Shown: positions 1 to 6,702, numbered from the stretch's first letter. The stretch is DNA of 7,184 nucleotides from Acidobacteriota bacterium (GCA_013813075.1 JACCSI010000069.1:1-7184); one strand, 5' to 3'. Numbers and translations are program-made. The notes: a model not told the origin generated them from the sequence alone.

Positions 1-16
1 GACATAGAGCCATTAT

Positions 17-22
17 TACAAT
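17..22 (+). promoter_or_regulatory. candidate -10 box (TACAAT) for ileS
   Basis: TACAAT differs at one position from the sigma-70 consensus TATAAT and sits in the AT-rich first 34 bases, which stand out from the GC-rich remainder. The matching -35 box would lie before the window, so it cannot be checked. Transcription starting about 7 bases downstream would leave only around 6 untranslated bases before the ATG at 35, which agrees with the lack of a Shine-Dalgarno there. A single hexamer match is weak evidence. Confidence 0.3.
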
Positions 23-34
23 AGACAGACTGCC

Positions 35-2875
35 ATGCCCGAGTGGAAGGACACATGTAACCTGCCTCGCACCGCCTTCTCGATGAAGGCGAACCTGCAG
101 ACGGCTGAGCCGGAGGCGATCGCGCGCTGGCAAGAAATGGATCTCTATGGCCAGCTCCGCCGTGCTCGCGCGGGCGCCGAGAAGTACGTGCTGCATGACG
201 GGCCGCCCTACGCCAATGGCGAAATCCACATTGGCACCGCCCTCAACAAGATCCTCAAGGACTTCGTCGTTAAATCACGCAGCATGGCGGGATTCGACGC
301 GCCCTACGTCCCAGGCTGGGACTGCCATGGCCTGCCCATCGAGCTGAAGGTCGATCGCCAGCTCGGCCCTAGAAAACGGCAGATGTCAATCGCCGATTTC
401 CGACGCGAATGCCAGGCGTACGCCGCGAAATACGTCGGGATCATGCGCGAAGATTTCAAACGGCTTGGCGTCATGGGCACGTGGGACCAGCCATACCTGA
501 CGATGGCCCCGGGCTACCAGGCCGCGATCGTCCGCGCACTTGGGCGATTCGTCGAGCAGGGCATGGTTTACAAGGGGAAGAAGCCAGTCCACTGGTGCAT
601 GCATTGCCGTACCGCGCTGGCTGAAGCCGAGGTGGAGTACGAGCCACATACGTCGCCCTCGATCTACGTTGAGTTCCGGCTCAAGGCTGAAAGTGCACAC
701 GAGCTGGCGTCCCGCGTGCCGGACCTTCGCTGCGCCATGGGCCTCGACGAAACGCGAGCAGGTCAACCTGAGCCCATCTCAGTCCTCATCTGGACGACGA
801 CGCCCTGGACCATCCCGTCGAACCTCGGCATCGCCTTCCACCCTGACTTCACGTACGGTGCGTACCGCGTCGGTCCCGACGGCGGACCTGATACGGGTAT
901 CGTCATCGTGGCGAAGGCGCTCGCAGAAGCGGTGGCTGCGAAGGTTGGCCGGCCGTTCGGTCAAGCCGTCGCCACGTTTGAAGGCCGCCTGATGGAACGG
1001 CTCGTGTTCGAACATCCGCTCTACGCACGCGACTCGCTCGGCGTCCTTGGTGAGTACGTCACGCTCGAAGCCGGCACCGGGGCGGTCCACACGGCGCCCG
1101 GTCATGGCGCGGACGACTATCACACCGGCATCAAATACGGTCTCGACATCTACGGCCCGCTCGATGCGGGTGGGCACTATCTCGACAACGTCGAGAAGTT
1201 CGCCGGCATGCAAGTCCTCGACGCGAATCCGACCATTGAAGCCGCACTCGCGGAACGCGGACGCCTGTGGCATCGCGAGGACTACGATCACTCCTATCCG
1301 CACTGCTGGCGCTGCCACAACCCGGTGATTTTTCTTGCCACCTCGCAATGGTTTATTTCGATGGAGGTGGGTGACCTGCGCCAGCGGGCGCTGGCGGCGA
1401 TCGATGCGACGCGCTGGATTCCGTCGTGGGGGCGCGAACGCATCCACAGCATGATTGCGAACCGCCCCGACTGGTGCATCTCTCGCCAGCGCACCTGGGG
1501 TGTGCCCATTCCCGCGGTCGACTGCACGACGTGCGGGGCGCCGGTGCTTACCAAAGAGCTCACCGATCGCACAGCCGCGGTGTTCGAGGAGCACAGCGCC
1601 GACGCCTGGTACGAACGGCCACTCGAGGAGTTTTTGCCCGACGGGCTGACGTGTGGGACGTGCGGCGGACACGAGTTCGAACGCGAGTACAACATTCTGG
1701 ACGTCTGGTTCGACTCCGGATCGAGCCACGAAGCGGTGCTGCCGCGCTGGGCAGGTCTGCGCTGGCCGGCGGACATTTACCTTGAAGGCTCCGACCAGCA
1801 TCGCGGCTGGTTTCACAGCTCGCTGCTGGTCGGACTTGGCACGCGCGGTCGCGCCCCCTTCAACCAGGTGCTCACCCATGGCTTTGTCGTGGACGAGAAC
1901 GGGCGCAAGATGTCGAAGTCGCTCGGGAACACGATTGCGCCGCAGGACGTGATGAAGCAGAGCGGTGCGGACGTGCTGCGCTTGTGGGTGTCGATGGTCG
2001 ACTACCGCGAGGACATCCGTCTCGGGAAGGAAATTCTCGCGCGAGTGGTCGAGGGCTACAGGAAATTCCGCAACGTGCTGCGCGTGCTGATGGCGAACCT
2101 GTACGACTTCGACCCACGGACGGACGCCCTGCCGCGCGCGCAGATGCTCGAAGTCGATCGATGGGCCATGGCGCGTTTCTCAACCGTCGCGACCAGAATC
2201 GTGGCATCGTACGACGACTACGACTATCCGTCGATTTACCAGGCCGCCAACCAATTCATCACCGTCGACCTGAGTGCCTTCTACGTGGACATTACCAAAG
2301 ACAGGATGTACACATTTGGGGCGGCCTCGCAGGCACGTCGCTCCGGACAGACCGCGATGTTTCTCATTGTTGACGGCCTGGCGCGCCTGCTCGCGCCAAT
2401 CCTGCCGTTTACGATGGACGAGGTGTGGCGGACCGTGCCGGGCGAACGCGAAGCCTCGGTCCACCTCGCGCTCTTCCCGAACGGCTTGGCGGAATGGCAG
2501 GACGACGCCCTCCTCGATCGATGGACACAGTTGGCGGAGATTCGTAACCCCGTCAACGTCGCGCTCGAGGAAAAGCGTCAGGAAAAACTGATCAAATCGT
2601 CTCTCTCGGCTCGCGTCGCGATCTCGACAAACAACGCGTTGTATCAGTTGCTGTCGGAGTATCGGGACGAGTTGCCGTCGCTCCTCGGAGTGTCGCAAGT
2701 GACCCTGGACCAGGCATTCACTGAGTCGGCAGATTCGCCAGCCGGCGTGCACGTCCGCGTCGAAGCTGCGCAAGGGATGAAATGCGAGCGCTGTTGGCGC
2801 TACGTCGCGACCGTCACGACGGAAGGCATTTGCGACCGCTGCGTGGAAGCGCTGGCCGAGCCGGTGGGCCGCTAG
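35..2875 (+). CDS. ileS: isoleucyl-tRNA synthetase (IleRS)
   Basis: Class I aminoacyl-tRNA synthetase that activates isoleucine with ATP, charges tRNA-Ile in the cytoplasm and removes misactivated valine. The 946-residue length is normal for the bacterial enzyme. Visible in order: the N-terminal catalytic segment with HIGT at residues 65-68 in place of HIGH; the CP1 editing domain with WTTTPWTIPSN (253-263) and the GTGAVHTAPGHG-DDY block (347-362); DWCISRQRTWG; DVWFDSG (556-562); GSDQHRGWF (585-593); KMSKS (625-629); a helical anticodon-binding region; and a C-terminal zinc finger with C917, C920, C933, C936. Further CxxC pairs at 188/191, 424/427, 497/500 and 540/543 resemble the internal zinc ligands of Thermus-type IleRS. 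The ATG at 35 is chosen because the N-terminus aligns with family starts (WKDTCNLPRTAF resembles E. coli YKSTLNLPETGF). No Shine-Dalgarno precedes it. The stop touches lspA, so the genes are probably cotranscribed. Confidence 0.97.
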   Translation: MPEWKDTCNLPRTAFSMKANLQTAEPEAIARWQEMDLYGQLRRARAGAEKYVLHDGPPYANGEIHIGTALNKILKDFVVKSRSMAGFDAPYVPGWDCHGLPIELKVDRQLGPRKRQMSIADFRRECQAYAAKYVGIMREDFKRLGVMGTWDQPYLTMAPGYQAAIVRALGRFVEQGMVYKGKKPVHWCMHCRTALAEAEVEYEPHTSPSIYVEFRLKAESAHELASRVPDLRCAMGLDETRAGQPEPISVLIWTTTPWTIPSNLGIAFHPDFTYGAYRVGPDGGPDTGIVIVAKALAEAVAAKVGRPFGQAVATFEGRLMERLVFEHPLYARDSLGVLGEYVTLEAGTGAVHTAPGHGADDYHTGIKYGLDIYGPLDAGGHYLDNVEKFAGMQVLDANPTIEAALAERGRLWHREDYDHSYPHCWRCHNPVIFLATSQWFISMEVGDLRQRALAAIDATRWIPSWGRERIHSMIANRPDWCISRQRTWGVPIPAVDCTTCGAPVLTKELTDRTAAVFEEHSADAWYERPLEEFLPDGLTCGTCGGHEFEREYNILDVWFDSGSSHEAVLPRWAGLRWPADIYLEGSDQHRGWFHSSLLVGLGTRGRAPFNQVLTHGFVVDENGRKMSKSLGNTIAPQDVMKQSGADVLRLWVSMVDYREDIRLGKEILARVVEGYRKFRNVLRVLMANLYDFDPRTDALPRAQMLEVDRWAMARFSTVATRIVASYDDYDYPSIYQAANQFITVDLSAFYVDITKDRMYTFGAASQARRSGQTAMFLIVDGLARLLAPILPFTMDEVWRTVPGEREASVHLALFPNGLAEWQDDALLDRWTQLAEIRNPVNVALEEKRQEKLIKSSLSARVAISTNNALYQLLSEYRDELPSLLGVSQVTLDQAFTESADSPAGVHVRVEAAQGMKCERCWRYVATVTTEGICDRCVEALAEPVGR
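2863..2868 (+). promoter_or_regulatory. probable ribosome-binding site for lspA (GGTGGG)
   Basis: A G-rich hexamer within the last codons of ileS lies 6 bases before the GTG at 2875 and 9 bases before the GTG at 2878. The in-frame ATG at 2911 has only a GAG immediately adjacent to it, with no spacing. This site therefore favours a GTG start for lspA over the later ATG. The match to the anti-Shine-Dalgarno is imperfect. Confidence 0.4.
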
Positions 2876-3381
2876 TGGTGGGAGCCCCCCCTGTATCACG
2901 CCGCCTCGAGATGATCATTGTCGTGTGCATCGTGGTTGCCGACCAGATTACCAAGGCGGTGGTCCGTGGGGCGCTCGAGCTGCATGAAAGTATCCCCGTG
3001 ATCCGGGACGTGCTGGCGCTCACCCGGGTCCACAACACCGGCGCCGCCTTCGGCATGTTCAACTCGATGGAGTTTCCGGGCAAGACGGCCGTGCTGACGG
3101 CGGTCGCCACCGTGGCGCTTGCGGGGGTGGCGTGGTACGCGGCATCTGTGCCCGCGTCGGATCGGCTGGCGCGCTTCGGCGTGGCCACTATTCTCGCTGG
3201 CGCGATCGGGAACCTGATCGATCGTGCGACGGCCGGCTACGTGCTCGACTTCGTCGACGCCTCGTGGAACGGCTGGCATTTCTGGGCGTTCAATGTCGCT
3301 GACGCCGCCATTACTATTGGTGTCATCCTGATGATTTTCGATTTAGTGGGGCTGGGCCGCCGTGCATCCAATCCTGTTTGA
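2875..3381 (+). CDS. lspA: lipoprotein signal peptidase (signal peptidase II)
   Basis: Inner-membrane aspartyl peptidase that cuts the signal peptide from prolipoproteins once Lgt has lipidated the lipobox cysteine. About 168 residues from the GTG at 2875, normal for the family. Visible: a first membrane helix ending in ADQITK, the VHNTGAAF block, GNLIDR with the first catalytic Asp (codon 3220-3222), GYVLDFVD, and FNVADAA with the second catalytic Asp (codon 3301-3303). Four hydrophobic segments fit the four-helix topology. The start is uncertain: GTG 2875 gives a TAGTG overlap with the ileS stop, GTG 2878 is equally possible, and ATG 2911 would remove the SRRLE positive-inside residues and leave a short first helix. 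A longer reading from 2782 inside ileS is unlikely. The 3' end overlaps lgt by 20 bases, so both lipoprotein-maturation steps are encoded in tandem. Confidence 0.93.
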   Translation: MVGAPPVSRRLEMIIVVCIVVADQITKAVVRGALELHESIPVIRDVLALTRVHNTGAAFGMFNSMEFPGKTAVLTAVATVALAGVAWYAASVPASDRLARFGVATILAGAIGNLIDRATAGYVLDFVDASWNGWHFWAFNVADAAITIGVILMIFDLVGLGRRASNPV

Positions 3382-4183
3382 GCTTGGTCCGATCACGATC
3401 TACTCCTATGGCGTCCTGCTGGCGGCCGCGTACCTGCTCGGCCTGTGGATGGCCTCGCGCCGGGCACGGCAGGCCGGGCTCGACGCCAACAAGGTACTCG
3501 ACCTCGGTATCTGGGTCATCATCGCCGCGCTGGTTGGCGCCAAAGCGCTGCTGTTCATCGTCGACTTCGACCAGTTCACCAGCAGCTGGCAGGAATTCAC
3601 GACGCTGCTGCGCTCGGGCGGCGTGTTCTACGGCGGCTTGATCGCGGCGGTTGTCGTCTGCATCTACCAGCTGCGTAAGCACAAGCTCCCGCTGTGGACG
3701 TCCGGTGATCTTTTCGCACCGGGAATCGCGCTGGGCTACATGGTCGGCCGCCTTGGGTGCCTGATGGCGGGGTGCTGCTACGGCAAGCCGACCGACGTCG
3801 CGTGGGCGATCACGTTCACGGATCCGGTGGCGAACATGAATGTCGGCACGCCGCTGAACATCGCGCTCCACCCGACCCAGATTTATGAATCCGGTGCGGG
3901 CCTCGTCATCCTGCTGTTGCTGCTCGGTCTGGAACGGCGCGGCCGACACTATGCCGGCCGCACTTTCTGGCTGTTTTTCCTGTTGTACTCAGTGTCGCGG
4001 TTTGTCATCGAGTTTTACCGCGGCGACGACCGCGGCATGCCGCTCGACGTGCTGTCGACTTCCCAGTTGATCTCCGTGGTGCTCTTCCCGCTGAGCCTCC
4101 TGATGCTGTGGTATTTGAGCCGCGGCTCGCGCCCACCCGCGACTGAAGCGTCTGCGCCTCGCAGGAAACCGCGCTTCGCTTGA
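3362..4183 (+). CDS. lgt: phosphatidylglycerol-prolipoprotein diacylglyceryl transferase
   Basis: Inner-membrane enzyme that moves diacylglycerol from phosphatidylglycerol to the lipobox cysteine of prolipoproteins, the step before LspA cleavage. The 273 residues begin at a GTG (VHPILFELGPITIYSYG, a typical Lgt N-terminus). Visible: about seven hydrophobic helices; GGVFYGGLIAA around residues 86-96, where the His of the E. coli HGGL motif is Tyr (Y90), a form I believe occurs in other lineages; the signature GRLGCLMAGCCYGKPT at 129-144 with the conserved Arg at 130; HPTQIYES at 170-177; and SRFVIEFYRGDDRG near 212-225, carrying further conserved arginines. The C-terminus after the last helix is short and basic. 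GTGGGG at 3346-3351 gives a ribosome-binding site 10 bases upstream. The start lies inside lspA, out of frame, consistent with translational coupling. No U-tract terminator follows the stop. Confidence 0.95.
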   Translation: MHPILFELGPITIYSYGVLLAAAYLLGLWMASRRARQAGLDANKVLDLGIWVIIAALVGAKALLFIVDFDQFTSSWQEFTTLLRSGGVFYGGLIAAVVVCIYQLRKHKLPLWTSGDLFAPGIALGYMVGRLGCLMAGCCYGKPTDVAWAITFTDPVANMNVGTPLNIALHPTQIYESGAGLVILLLLLGLERRGRHYAGRTFWLFFLLYSVSRFVIEFYRGDDRGMPLDVLSTSQLISVVLFPLSLLMLWYLSRGSRPPATEASAPRRKPRFA

Positions 4184-4250
4184 CGGCTGGGGCGTCGCAT
4201 CATGGCGGCGCGAAAGCCCTGCCCTGCTGGTGAAAGAATCGTAATAGACG

Positions 4251-4269
4251 GCGCGGCTCGAGCCCGCGC
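4251..4269 (+). promoter_or_regulatory. GC-rich hairpin abutting the rluD-like ribosome-binding site
   Basis: GCGCGG (4251-4256) pairs perfectly with CCGCGC (4264-4269) across a 7-base loop. The whole element is a near-palindrome centred on CTCGAG with one extra C. It ends at the base before the GAGG Shine-Dalgarno at 4270-4273. No T-run follows, so it is not an intrinsic terminator. It could modulate ribosome access to the downstream gene or mark an RNA-processing point, but chance is possible in GC-rich DNA. The rest of the 4184-4277 gap holds no convincing promoter. Confidence 0.35.
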
Positions 4270-4277
4270 GAGGATTG

Positions 4278-5282
4278 ATGCTGATTACCGTTCTGCCGGA
4301 ACACGAGGGGCTGCGGCTCGATCGCGTGCTCGCCAGCGAGATTGCGGGCTACTCGCGGTCGCACATCCAGCGCCTGATTGAAGAAGGGCAGGTCAATGTC
4401 CCGCGCGTCAAGGTGGTGAAAGCGAACACCACCGTGCGCGACGGCGACATCATCTCGATCACGCTGCCAGAACCGGTCGCGGCGACCCCCGTCGCCGAGG
4501 CCATTCCGATCGAGATCATTTACCAGGATCCCGATGTCATCGTCCTGAACAAACCCGCGGGGATGGTGGTGCATCCGGGCGCGGGGCACGATCACGGAAC
4601 CCTCGTCAACGCGCTGCTTCACCACGTCACGGACCTGAGCGGCATCGGCGGCGAACTCCGGCCCGGCATCGTGCACCGCCTCGACAAGGGCACATCCGGC
4701 GTCATGGTGGTGGCCAAGCACGATCGTGCACATCAAGAGCTCGGTCGCCAATTTCACGATCGGGAAGTCGAAAAGGAATACGTCGCCCTGGTGTGGGGTC
4801 TGGTGCATCAACGCAAGCGGATCGACATGCCGATCGGCCGCGACCCGGTGCACCGGGAGAAGATCTCGACCCGCGCGCGCCGGGCCCGTTCGGCCGTGAC
4901 GCGCGTCACCTGGGCCCGTCACGTTCCGGGACTGTCTCTTCTTCGCATAGCCATCCAGACCGGCCGCACGCATCAAATTCGTGTGCACCTGAACGCCATC
5001 GGACACCCGATCGTCGGCGACTCGCTGTATGGCGGCATCCACCGGCGCGTGCCACAGGATTTGCGTGCGATCCAACGGCTGTCTCGCCCCTTCCTGCACG
5101 CCGAACGTCTCGCGTTTGTCCAGCCGACGACAGGCGAGTCGCTGGAGTTCAAAGTGCCGCTGCCCGAGGATTTGAGGTCGACGCTGGACGCCGTGGAACC
5201 CATGCTGCTCAAGATGCTCGAAAACCGGGAGTTGGTCGATGACGACGAAGCAGACGCCAAAGAAGACGAACGCGAGGATTGA
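4278..5282 (+). CDS. rluD: RluA-family 23S rRNA pseudouridine synthase, RluD-like
   Basis: Predicted to isomerise uridine to pseudouridine in large-subunit rRNA; E. coli RluD modifies helix 69 (U1911, U1915, U1917). 334 residues, the usual RluD length. An S4 RNA-binding domain occupies roughly residues 12-60 (LRLDRVLA, SRSHIQRLIEEGQV). The catalytic domain follows, with NKPAGMVVHPG (91-101), the family signature IVHRLDKGTSG (131-141) with catalytic Asp 136, and QTGRTHQIRVHL (227-238) followed by HPIVGDSLYGG. The S4 domain and length favour RluD over RluA, but RluC or another paralogue cannot be excluded, so the exact target site is inferred. Start: the ATG at 4278 is preceded by GAGG at 4270-4273; the adjacent TTG at 4275 is less likely. 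The C-terminus from residue 320 is a strongly acidic tail encoded in DNA that also encodes the start of the NUDIX gene in another frame. Confidence 0.9.
   Translation: MLITVLPEHEGLRLDRVLASEIAGYSRSHIQRLIEEGQVNVPRVKVVKANTTVRDGDIISITLPEPVAATPVAEAIPIEIIYQDPDVIVLNKPAGMVVHPGAGHDHGTLVNALLHHVTDLSGIGGELRPGIVHRLDKGTSGVMVVAKHDRAHQELGRQFHDREVEKEYVALVWGLVHQRKRIDMPIGRDPVHREKISTRARRARSAVTRVTWARHVPGLSLLRIAIQTGRTHQIRVHLNAIGHPIVGDSLYGGIHRRVPQDLRAIQRLSRPFLHAERLAFVQPTTGESLEFKVPLPEDLRSTLDAVEPMLLKMLENRELVDDDEADAKEDERED
5227..5231 (+). promoter_or_regulatory. ribosome-binding site GGGAG for the NUDIX gene
   Basis: GGGAG lies inside the rluD-like coding region, 7 bases before the ATG at 5239. It supports the long overlapping start of the NUDIX gene. 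No other in-frame ATG occurs until residue 43, inside the conserved domain. Confidence 0.6.
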
Positions 5283-5790
5283 GAACAGGCGCACAGTTTA
5301 CGAAGGCCGTATCTTCAGGCTCGAACTCGACCGTGTGCACCTGCCGTCGGGGCACAGCGTCGACATGGAGGTCATCCGGCACCCAGGATCGGTCGTGCTG
5401 CTGCCCATGCCGTCACCGCACGAGATCATCCTGATCCGCCAGTATCGCTACACCATTGACAACTGGATCTGGGAGTTGCCGGCCGGGAGCCTGAAACCGA
5501 ACGAGAATCCCGACGAAGCGGCGGCGCGTGAATGCGAGGAAGAGATCGGACTGGTGCCGGGGCGCGTTGAGCGGCTCCGTGCCTTCTATCCCACCCCCGG
5601 GTTTTGCGACGAGGAGATGATCTTCTACCGCTGCAGCGAACTGCGGGCGCCGGACGCGAACTCGACCGCCCAAAAGGATGAGGACGAAGACCTCGAACCA
5701 CGAACGTTTACCCTCCTCGAGGCGCGTCGCCTGCTTGAGAGGGGCGAGATCGTGGACTTGAAGACGGCCGTGGGCTTGGGCCTGGTGTAA
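5239..5790 (+). CDS. NUDIX hydrolase, ADP-ribose pyrophosphatase type
   Basis: Predicted Mg-dependent cytoplasmic hydrolase splitting ADP-ribose or similar nucleotide sugars into AMP and a sugar phosphate. 183 residues. The NUDIX box is complete at residues 83-105: G83, E89, R97-E98, E101-E102, G104, L105, matching GX5EX7REUXEEXGU with Cys 99 at the first hydrophobic position. Pro 120 in FYPTPGF lies 15 residues after the box, the spacing used to recognise ADP-ribose pyrophosphatases. RTVYEGRIFRLE near the N-terminus and IRQYRY (66-71) before the box are typical of this subfamily. An acidic linker (KDEDEDLEP, 146-154) separates the last conserved motif from the C-terminal helix. The start at 5239 is backed by GGGAG 7 bases upstream and overlaps the rluD-like gene by 44 bases. 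The substrate is inferred from the motif only; GDP-mannose or another nucleotide sugar remains possible. Confidence 0.9.
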   Translation: MTTKQTPKKTNARIENRRTVYEGRIFRLELDRVHLPSGHSVDMEVIRHPGSVVLLPMPSPHEIILIRQYRYTIDNWIWELPAGSLKPNENPDEAAARECEEEIGLVPGRVERLRAFYPTPGFCDEEMIFYRCSELRAPDANSTAQKDEDEDLEPRTFTLLEARRLLERGEIVDLKTAVGLGLV

Positions 5791-5796
5791 GCGGGT

Positions 5797-6702
5797 CTAC
5801 CGAAGGCTCGCCAGATGAACGTTCGATTCTTCGAACGTCGCGTGGTGAATGTCGATGGTGTCCTCAACGGCATGCGCGTAGCCACCAGCAAGCACGACGA
5901 CCAGCGGTATGCTCAGCATGGTGCAGGCCCGCAGCACAAGCCTGTCGCGTTCGCGCAAGCCGGCCTTGGTCAACGCCAAGCCGCCTAGTTGATCATCTTT
6001 GTAAGGATCGGCGCCGGCGAGATAGAAGGCGATGTCCGGGGCAAAGGCGACGACTTTCTCCAGCCCCTGGCCGAGCTGCTCCAGATACTCGGCATCCCCG
6101 GCCCCGTCCGGCAAACCGATATCCAGTGACCCTTTGGGCTTGAACGCCGGGTAGTTGTTCTGCTGATGCATCGAAAACGTGAAGACCCCAGGCTCGTTCT
6201 CGAAGATGAACGCGGTCCCGTTGCCGTGATGCACGTCGAGGTCGATCACGGTTGCCCTCCGGACGCGTTGCTGTGCCATTGACAGGCGGATGGCGACGGC
6301 CACGTCATTGAAGACGCAGAAGCCCTCCCCGTGACTGGCGAACGCATGATGAAATCCGCCGCCGATATGGAAGGCGACGCCCGGATGCCCGGACGCGAGC
6401 AGACGCTGCGACGCGGCGATGGTGCCACCGGTCATGAGGCGAAACCCCTCAATCATCTCGAACGACCACGGTAGTTCGAGCTGCGCAATCTCGGAGGCGT
6501 CAAGGACGCCCGTTTGCAGTTTTTCGAGGTATGCACGGCTGTGGACGAGAGCAAGGTGCTCCCAGCTGGCGGGTGACGGTTGCACGAACTCCGCACTCAC
6601 GCCTGAGGCGCGAATGCGGTCGTGCAGCATGTGATACTTGCGGGTCGGGAAAACGTGGGTCCCGATGTCAATGTGGTAACGCGTTGAGTAGACGACGATC
6701 AT
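5797..6702 (-). CDS. histone deacetylase-like zinc amidohydrolase, class IV (HDAC11-like)
   Basis: Predicted zinc-dependent hydrolase of the arginase/deacetylase fold, removing acyl groups from lysine or small amines. 301 residues forming one complete domain. Active-site elements are intact: GGGFHHA with the His pair 118-119; [11 protein letters not shown] (128-138); DLDVHHGNG with zinc ligands D156 and H158; the third zinc ligand D232 in [13 protein letters not shown]; and LAGGYA with catalytic Tyr 275. The stretch [18 protein letters not shown] resembles the corresponding part of HDAC11, suggesting class IV rather than acetoin-type AcuC. Its substrate cannot be read from sequence: protein lysine, acetylpolyamine, acetoin-linked and long-chain acyl roles are all open. 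The ATG shares ATGA with the stop of lon and has no Shine-Dalgarno, so translation probably depends on ribosomes finishing lon. No signal peptide is seen. The stop lies 6 bases from the convergent NUDIX stop. Confidence 0.9.
   Translation of the reverse strand: MIVVYSTRYHIDIGTHVFPTRKYHMLHDRIRASGVSAEFVQPSPASWEHLALVHSRAYLEKLQTGVLDASEIAQLELPWSFEMIEGFRLMTGGTIAASQRLLASGHPGVAFHIGGGFHHAFASHGEGFCVFNDVAVAIRLSMAQQRVRRATVIDLDVHHGNGTAFIFENEPGVFTFSMHQQNNYPAFKPKGSLDIGLPDGAGDAEYLEQLGQGLEKVVAFAPDIAFYLAGADPYKDDQLGGLALTKAGLRERDRLVLRACTMLSIPLVVVLAGGYAHAVEDTIDIHHATFEESNVHLASLR
5819..5838. repeat. perfect 8-bp inverted repeat with 4-base loop
   Basis: ACGTTCGA and TCGAACGT flank TTCT. The element lies in the last codons of the deacylase gene (encoding about TFEESNV), 29 bases past the NUDIX stop. 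On either strand it would form a stable short hairpin, AGAA-looped in the deacylase transcript. No T-run follows it in either direction, so it is not a classic terminator. It may protect 3' ends or help stop the plus-strand transcript. Codon constraint alone could also produce it. Confidence 0.45.

Noticed and set aside
779..1879. 366-residue open frame on the minus strand within ileS
   Set aside because: It is antisense to the conserved IleRS coding region, rich in Arg/Ala/Val without recognisable motifs, and is explained by GC-rich codon bias.
2782..2874. Long lspA start inside ileS
   Set aside because: The added residues are an out-of-frame reading of the conserved IleRS zinc finger and do not resemble any LspA N-terminus.
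2180..2899. 239-residue minus-strand frame across the ileS 3' end
   Set aside because: Antisense shadow of the IleRS anticodon-binding and zinc-finger region; no motif of its own.
4180..4208. TTGACG at 4180-4185 as a -35 box for the rluD-like gene
   Set aside because: No -10-like hexamer occurs at 16-18 bases downstream (TGGCGG at 17); the TAATAG at 4242 is too far away.
4251..4270. Intrinsic terminator after lgt
   Set aside because: The hairpin is followed by GAGGATTG, not a T-run, and abuts the next ribosome-binding site.
4200..5294. 364-residue open frame on the minus strand across the rluD-like gene
   Set aside because: Antisense shadow of a well-supported pseudouridine synthase; no domain seen.
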